Below are positions 60,001 to 64,000 of a stretch of 64,000 bases of DNA, in pieces. The notes beneath the pieces were generated by a model. That model was given only the letters and a program-made list of their open reading frames with translations. It made no database searches and was not told the origin of the DNA. The stretch is from NCBI GenBank assembly GCA_035911095.1, contig JAMHWF010000022.1, positions 62,001-126,000 on the forward strand, in the 5' to 3' direction. A program made the translations under genes and the position numbers. The stretch is from JAMHWF01 sp035911095. GTDB taxonomy: Bacteria > Pseudomonadota > Gammaproteobacteria > Burkholderiales > Burkholderiaceae_C. Numbering within the stretch: the first letter of the stretch is position 1; every line of letters begins with the position of its first letter.

Positions 60001-60978
60001 ATGCCCCAACACACCCGCATCTCCGGCACCGGCAGCTACCTGCCGCCGCGCCGCGTGACCAATCAGGCGCTGGCCGAGGAACTGGCCGGTCGCGGCATCG
60101 AGACCAACGACGCGTGGATCGTCGAGCGCACCGGCATTCGGGCGCGCCATTTCGCCGCCGACGGGGTCGGGGCGAGCGACCTCGCGGTCGAGGCGGGGCG
60201 TCATGCCCTTGAGGCAGCCGGCTGCGCCGCGGCCGACGTCGACCTGCTGATCGTCGCCACGTCGACACCGGACATGGTCTTCCCGTCGACCGCCTGCATC
60301 GTGCAGGCGAAGCTCGGCATCGTGGGCTGCCCGGCGTTCGACGTGCAGGCGGTGTGCTCGGGATTCGTCTATGCGCTGACGGTCGCCGATTCGATGATCC
60401 GCACCGGCGCCGCGCGGCGCGCGCTGGTGATCGGCGCCGAGGTCTTCTCGCGCATCCTCGACTTCGACGACCGCGGCACCTGCGTCCTGTTCGGTGACGG
60501 CGCCGGTGCGGTGGTGCTCGAGGCGAGCGACACGCCGGGCGTGCTCGCCAGCGAGCTGCATGCCGACGGCCGCCACGTCGGCATCCTGTGCGTGCCGGGC
60601 ACGGTGTCGGGCGGGCGCGTGATCGGCGACCCGCTGCTCAAGATGGACGGTCAGGCGGTGTTCAAGCTGGCGGTCGGGGTGCTCGAGAGCGCGGCACGCG
60701 CGGTGCTGGCGAAGGCCGGGAGGCAGGAGGCCGACATCGATTGGCTGATCCCGCACCAGGCCAACCTGCGCATCATGCAGAGCACCGCGCGCAAGCTGAA
60801 GCTGGCGCCGGAGAAGCTCATCGTCACGGTCGACGGGCACGGCAACACCTCGGCGGCGTCGATCCCGCTCGCGCTCGACGTCGCGGTGCGCGACGGTCGC
60901 GTGAAGCCCGGCGACACGGTGATGCTCGAAGGCGTCGGCGGCGGCTTCACCTGGGGCGCGGTGCTGCTCGACTTCTGA
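60001..60978 (+). CDS. fabH: beta-ketoacyl-ACP synthase III
   Basis: The protein has 325 residues: thiolase fold with catalytic Cys in DVQAVCSGFVYAL, His in WLIPHQANLRIMQ and Asn in GHGNTSAASIPL. It condenses acetyl-CoA with malonyl-ACP, starting fatty acid synthesis. Start ATG 60001; an in-frame upstream ATG at 59983 is less likely. Between it and fabD lies a perfect 10-bp hairpin. Confidence 0.98.
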   Translation: MPQHTRISGTGSYLPPRRVTNQALAEELAGRGIETNDAWIVERTGIRARHFAADGVGASDLAVEAGRHALEAAGCAAADVDLLIVATSTPDMVFPSTACIVQAKLGIVGCPAFDVQAVCSGFVYALTVADSMIRTGAARRALVIGAEVFSRILDFDDRGTCVLFGDGAGAVVLEASDTPGVLASELHADGRHVGILCVPGTVSGGRVIGDPLLKMDGQAVFKLAVGVLESAARAVLAKAGRQEADIDWLIPHQANLRIMQSTARKLKLAPEKLIVTVDGHGNTSAASIPLALDVAVRDGRVKPGDTVMLEGVGGGFTWGAVLLDF

Positions 60979-60983
60979 CACGT

Positions 60984-61006
60984 CGCGGCCGCCGTGGGCG
61001 GCCGCG
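60984..61006. other. perfect 10-bp hairpin in the fabH-fabD gap
   Basis: CGCGGCCGCC (60984-60993) and GGCGGCCGCG (60997-61006) pair fully around a 3-base GTG loop, starting 5 bp after the fabH stop and ending 15 bp before the fabD ATG. No T run follows, so it may protect the fabH mRNA end or set relative expression rather than terminate. Confidence 0.55.
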
Positions 61007-61021
61007 GAACGAGGACACCAC

Positions 61022-61960
61022 ATGAGTCTTTTCGCTTTCGTCTTCCCCGGCCAGGGCTCGCAGACGGTCGGCATGCTCGACGCCTGGGGCGACCACCCGG
61101 TCGTCCGCGCCACGCTCGACGAGGCGTCGCAGGCGCTGGGCGAGGACGTCGGCGCGCTGATCCACGCCGGGCCGAAGGAGCAGCTCGACCTGACGACGAA
61201 CACCCAGCCGGTGATGCTCGCGGCGGCCGTCGCCTGCTACCGCGCGTGGATGGACGCAACCGGGCGCGCGCCGGCGGTCGTCGCCGGACATTCGCTCGGC
61301 GAGTACAGCGCGCTCGTTGCCGCCGGCGCGATCACGCTGGCTGACGCGATGCCGCTGGTGCGCTTGCGCGCCCAGGCGATGCAGGACGCGGTGCCGGTCG
61401 GCGCGGGCGCGATGGCGGCGATCCTCGGCCTCGATGCCGAGACCGTCGTGAAGGTCTGCGCCGAGGCCGCGGCGGCGAGCGGCGAGGTGGTCGAGGCCGC
61501 CAACTTCAACGACCCGAAACAGACCGTGATCGCCGGCACCAAGGCCGGCGTCGACAAGGGTTGCGAGCTGTTGAAGGCGGCCGGTGCGAAGCGCGCGCTG
61601 CCGCTGGCGGTGTCGGCACCCTTCCACTCGAGCTTGATGCGACCGGCTGCCGAGCGCCTGAAGACACGCCTGGCCGATCTCACGATCGTGACACCTCAGA
61701 TGGCGCTGGTGAACAACATCGACGCGCGGGCCGAGCTGACGCCTGACGCGATCCGCGACGCGCTCTACCGCCAGGCTTTCGGGCCGGTGCGCTGGGTCGA
61801 CGTCGTGCGGGCGATTCGCGAGCGCGGTGTGACGCACTTCGTCGAGTGCGGCCCTGGCAAGGTGCTGGCCGGCATGGTCAAGCGGATCGACGGCGAGGCG
61901 GTCGCCTTGAACCTGCTCGACCCGGCCAGCCTGGCCGATGTCAAGGCGGCGCTGCCATGA
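61022..61960 (+). CDS. fabD: malonyl-CoA:ACP transacylase
   Basis: The protein has 312 residues: FVFPGQGSQTVGMLDAWG start, the nucleophile Ser in GHSLGEYSALVAAG, the malonyl-binding Arg in PLVRLRAQAMQDAV, and catalytic His in VSAPFHSSLM. It loads malonyl groups onto ACP. Its stop overlaps the fabG ATG (ATGA), so the two are translationally coupled. Confidence 0.98.
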   Translation: MSLFAFVFPGQGSQTVGMLDAWGDHPVVRATLDEASQALGEDVGALIHAGPKEQLDLTTNTQPVMLAAAVACYRAWMDATGRAPAVVAGHSLGEYSALVAAGAITLADAMPLVRLRAQAMQDAVPVGAGAMAAILGLDAETVVKVCAEAAAASGEVVEAANFNDPKQTVIAGTKAGVDKGCELLKAAGAKRALPLAVSAPFHSSLMRPAAERLKTRLADLTIVTPQMALVNNIDARAELTPDAIRDALYRQAFGPVRWVDVVRAIRERGVTHFVECGPGKVLAGMVKRIDGEAVALNLLDPASLADVKAALP

Positions 61961-62706
61961 GCGGCGACGGCGTTCAGGCGCAGCAGGTCGCGCTCGTCAC
62001 CGGCGCATCGCGCGGCATCGGCCGTGCGATCGCTGCGCTGCTGGCGGCGCGTGGCTTCAAGGTGATCGGCACCGCGACGACACAGGCCGGTGCGCAAGCC
62101 GTCGGGGAGGCCCTGGCGCCTCACGGCGGCCGGGGCATCGCGCTCGACGTGACGGACGCCGCGGCCTCGGAGGCCGCGGTCGAGGCGCTGCTGAAGGGCG
62201 AGGGCGCCTTGCACGTGCTGGTCAACAACGCCGGCATCACGCGAGACACGCTGGCGATGCGCATGAAGGATGAGGACTGGGACGCAGTGCTCGACACCAA
62301 CCTGAAGGCGGTGTTCCGCCTTGCCCGCATCGTGATGCGCCCGATGATGAAGCAGCGCTACGGTCGCATCGTCAACATCACCTCGGTGGTCGGCGCGAGC
62401 GGCAACGCGGGCCAGGCCAACTACGCGGCCGCGAAGGCCGGCGTCGCGGGCCTGACGCGCGCCCTCGCGCGCGAAGTTGGCAGCCGCGGCATCACTGTCA
62501 ACTGCGTGGCGCCCGGCTTCATCGGCACCGACATGACCGAGCAGCTGCCCGAGGCGCAGAAGGCGGCGCTCCTCGGCCAGATCCCGCTCGGCCGCCTCGG
62601 CACGCCACAGGAGGTCGCCGAGGCGGTGGCCTTCCTCGCGTCGCCGGGGGCCGGTTACGTGACCGGCAGCGAACTGCACGTCAACGGCGGCATGTACATG
62701 AGTTGA
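61957..62706 (+). CDS. fabG: 3-oxoacyl-ACP reductase
   Basis: The protein has 249 residues and is a classical short-chain dehydrogenase: NADP motif VTGASRGIGRAIAALLAARG, NNAGITRD, Ser in NITSVVGASG and the Tyr-x3-Lys in YAAAKAG. It ends HVNGGMYMS, typical of FabG. It reduces 3-oxoacyl-ACP in each elongation round. Confidence 0.97.
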   Translation: MSGDGVQAQQVALVTGASRGIGRAIAALLAARGFKVIGTATTQAGAQAVGEALAPHGGRGIALDVTDAAASEAAVEALLKGEGALHVLVNNAGITRDTLAMRMKDEDWDAVLDTNLKAVFRLARIVMRPMMKQRYGRIVNITSVVGASGNAGQANYAAAKAGVAGLTRALAREVGSRGITVNCVAPGFIGTDMTEQLPEAQKAALLGQIPLGRLGTPQEVAEAVAFLASPGAGYVTGSELHVNGGMYMS

Positions 62707-62711
62707 GCCTT

Positions 62712-62777
62712 GCCGGACGGGCTGCCCCCAGGGGCGTCCGCGGGCTCCGCCGCAAGGCGGGCTGCGGCAGGTCCGGC
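62712..62777 (+). terminator. large interrupted hairpin between fabG and acpP
   Basis: GCCGGAC (62712-62718) pairs with GTCCGGC (62771-62777), and CTGCC (62722-62726) with GGCAG (62766-62770), with a GGG bulge; the inside can form GCCGCA/TGCGGC. It lies directly before the acpP -10 box. It may dampen read-through from fabG so that acpP depends on its own promoter. No T run is seen. Confidence 0.35.
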
Positions 62778-62790
62778 CCCCTCGAACACG

Positions 62791-62796
62791 TAGAAT
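62791..62796 (+). promoter_or_regulatory. -10 box TAGAAT of acpP
   Basis: ACGTAGAATCCGGGGCTG lies 36 bp before the acpP ATG. A separate promoter fits the high ACP demand. The -35 region is not recognisable. Confidence 0.5.
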
Positions 62797-62832
62797 CCGG
62801 GGCTGTTTGCCCCATCCCCTCCCGGAGGAGTC

Positions 62833-63072
62833 ATGAGCGATATCGAAGCCCGTGTCAAGAAAATCATCGCCGAGCAACTCGGCGTGCCAGAGTCGGACGT
62901 CACCAACGAGAAGGCCTTCGTGGCCGACCTCGGCGCCGACTCGCTCGACACGGTGGAATTGGTGATGGCCCTCGAGGACGAGTTCGGCATCGAGATTCCC
63001 GACGAGGAAGCCGAGAAGATCACCACGGTGCAGTTGGCGATCGACTACGCCACCAAGCACCAGAAGGCCTGA
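62833..63072 (+). CDS. acpP: acyl carrier protein
   Basis: This is a 79-residue acidic four-helix ACP with the phosphopantetheine attachment Ser in LGADSLDTVELVMALE. Strong ribosome binding site (GGAGGAG) before ATG 62833. It carries acyl chains for fatty acid, phospholipid and lipid A synthesis. 37 bp upstream of fabF. Confidence 0.99.
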   Translation: MSDIEARVKKIIAEQLGVPESDVTNEKAFVADLGADSLDTVELVMALEDEFGIEIPDEEAEKITTVQLAIDYATKHQKA

Positions 63073-63109
63073 GCGCTTCGGTTCAGCGCCGTTCGCGAGA
63101 GGTCCGCAC

Positions 63110-64000
63110 ATGAGTCGTCGCCGCGTCGTCGTCACCGGCCTCGGGCTGATCAGCCCGGTCGGCAACACGGTCGAGGAGGGTTGGTCCAACCTGGTCGCCG
63201 GCCGCTCGGGCATCGGCCCGGTCACCAGGTTCGATGCGAGCGCCCTGGCCTGTCGTTTCGCGGGCGAGGTCAAGGACTTCGACGTCGGGGGGTACATCCC
63301 GGTGAAGGAAGCGCGCCACATGGACCGCTTCATTCACTTCGGGCTGGCGGCGTCGATCCAGGCCGTGCAGGACGCGGGCTTGCCGACCGGTCAGGACCTC
63401 GACGAGGACAGGGCCGAGCGCATCGGCTGCATGGTCGGTTCCGGCATCGGCGGCCTGCCGCTGATCGAGGAGACCCATGCCGAGCTCGAGGCACGCGGGC
63501 CGCGTCGCATCTCCCCGTTCTTCGTGCCGGCCTCGATCATCAACATGATCTCCGGCCACGTGTCGATCCGGTTCGGCTTCACGGGCCCGAACCTGGCTGT
63601 TGTCACGGCATGCACGACCGGGCTGCACTGCATCGGCCAGGCGGGCCGTCTGATCCAGTATGGCGAGGCTGACGTGATGGTCGCCGGGGGTGCCGAGTCG
63701 ACCGTCTCGCCGCTGGGCATCGGCGGTTTCGCGGCGGCGCGTGCGCTGTCGCTGCGCAACGACGACCCGGCGACCGCCTCGCGGCCCTGGGACAAGGACC
63801 GCGATGGCTTCGTGCTCGGCGAAGGCGCCGGCGTCGTGGTGCTCGAGGAGTACGAGCACGCCAAGCGGCGCGGCGCCAAGGTCTATGCCGAGCTGATCGG
63901 CTTCGGCATGGGCGCCGACGCCTTCCACATGACCGCGCCCAATGTCGACGGGCCGAAGCGTTCGATGAAGGCCGCACTGCGCGACGCCGGCGTCAACCCG
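63110..64000 (+). CDS. fabF: beta-ketoacyl-ACP synthase II, 3' end cut by the window
   Basis: The first 297 codons are present and open to the window end (full length is about 410). RRRVVVTGLGLISPVGNTVE start and the catalytic Cys in VVTACTTGLHCIGQ identify the KAS I/II family; the place after acpP supports fabF. The two catalytic His residues lie beyond the window edge. It elongates acyl-ACP, including the temperature-regulated step to C18:1. Confidence 0.97.
   Translation, partial: MSRRRVVVTGLGLISPVGNTVEEGWSNLVAGRSGIGPVTRFDASALACRFAGEVKDFDVGGYIPVKEARHMDRFIHFGLAASIQAVQDAGLPTGQDLDEDRAERIGCMVGSGIGGLPLIEETHAELEARGPRRISPFFVPASIINMISGHVSIRFGFTGPNLAVVTACTTGLHCIGQAGRLIQYGEADVMVAGGAESTVSPLGIGGFAAARALSLRNDDPATASRPWDKDRDGFVLGEGAGVVVLEEYEHAKRRGAKVYAELIGFGMGADAFHMTAPNVDGPKRSMKAALRDAGVNP

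Overview
The window is chromosomal DNA of a high-GC betaproteobacterium, most likely Burkholderiales of the Rubrivivax/Leptothrix/Methylibium type. The grounds are a very GC-rich third codon position in most genes, the order yceD-rpmF-plsX-fabH-fabD-fabG-acpP-fabF, frequent TAGAAT -10 boxes, and the mix of families (MOSC, pirin, AsmA, DUF3108, M61 peptidase). No rRNA, tRNA, CRISPR array, insertion sequence, phage gene or plasmid gene was recognised.

Layout. 1-1.9 kb: a truncated minus-strand start, a secreted Cys-repeat protein, a DUF3563-like protein and a small HxHxH membrane protein. 1.9-6.75 kb: a minus-strand operon for carboxybiuret/allophanate-type nitrogen release (atzF-, atzG-, atzE- and atzH-like genes plus a GntR/FCD regulator), with a candidate GGTATACC operator at its head. 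6.8-24.5 kb: a CBS/DUF294 signalling protein, a diguanylate cyclase, ychF, pirin, MOSC, AsmA, a UbiH-type monooxygenase, DsbC, an M61 peptidase, DUF3108, enoyl-CoA hydratase and lysS.

24.5-54.7 kb is one large surface-polysaccharide region. Its first part (24.5-32.57 kb) is as GC-rich as the flanks: a flippase, two methyltransferases, an ExoA-type glycosyltransferase, a DegT aminotransferase, a PglC-type sugar transferase and a membrane-anchored WbpM/PglF-type 4,6-dehydratase, closed by a strong hairpin at 32555. The second part (32.85-49.85 kb) has visibly less extreme codon use. It carries a CMP-nonulosonate module: a NeuA-like cytidylyltransferase, a three-part CBS-NeuB/SAF-TIM-barrel protein, a flippase, a DUF115/GT42-like transferase candidate, an acyltransferase, two GT2 enzymes, a Wzy-like protein, Wzz, methyltransferases, a GT9 enzyme and a Wza-like SLBB exporter. 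The dTDP-L-rhamnose genes rfbBDAC (minus strand) and a WecA/MraY-type transferase close the region.

54.8-64 kb is housekeeping: a DEAD-box helicase, a tetrapyrrole-methylase-family methyltransferase, maf, yceD, rpmF and the fatty-acid initiation and elongation cluster plsX-fabH-fabD-fabG-acpP-fabF, with fabF cut by the window end.

The most unusual content is the fused nonulosonic-acid synthase with its candidate transferase in a chain of overlapping genes, and the atz-like nitrogen operon. I did not find a wholly unknown multi-gene system.
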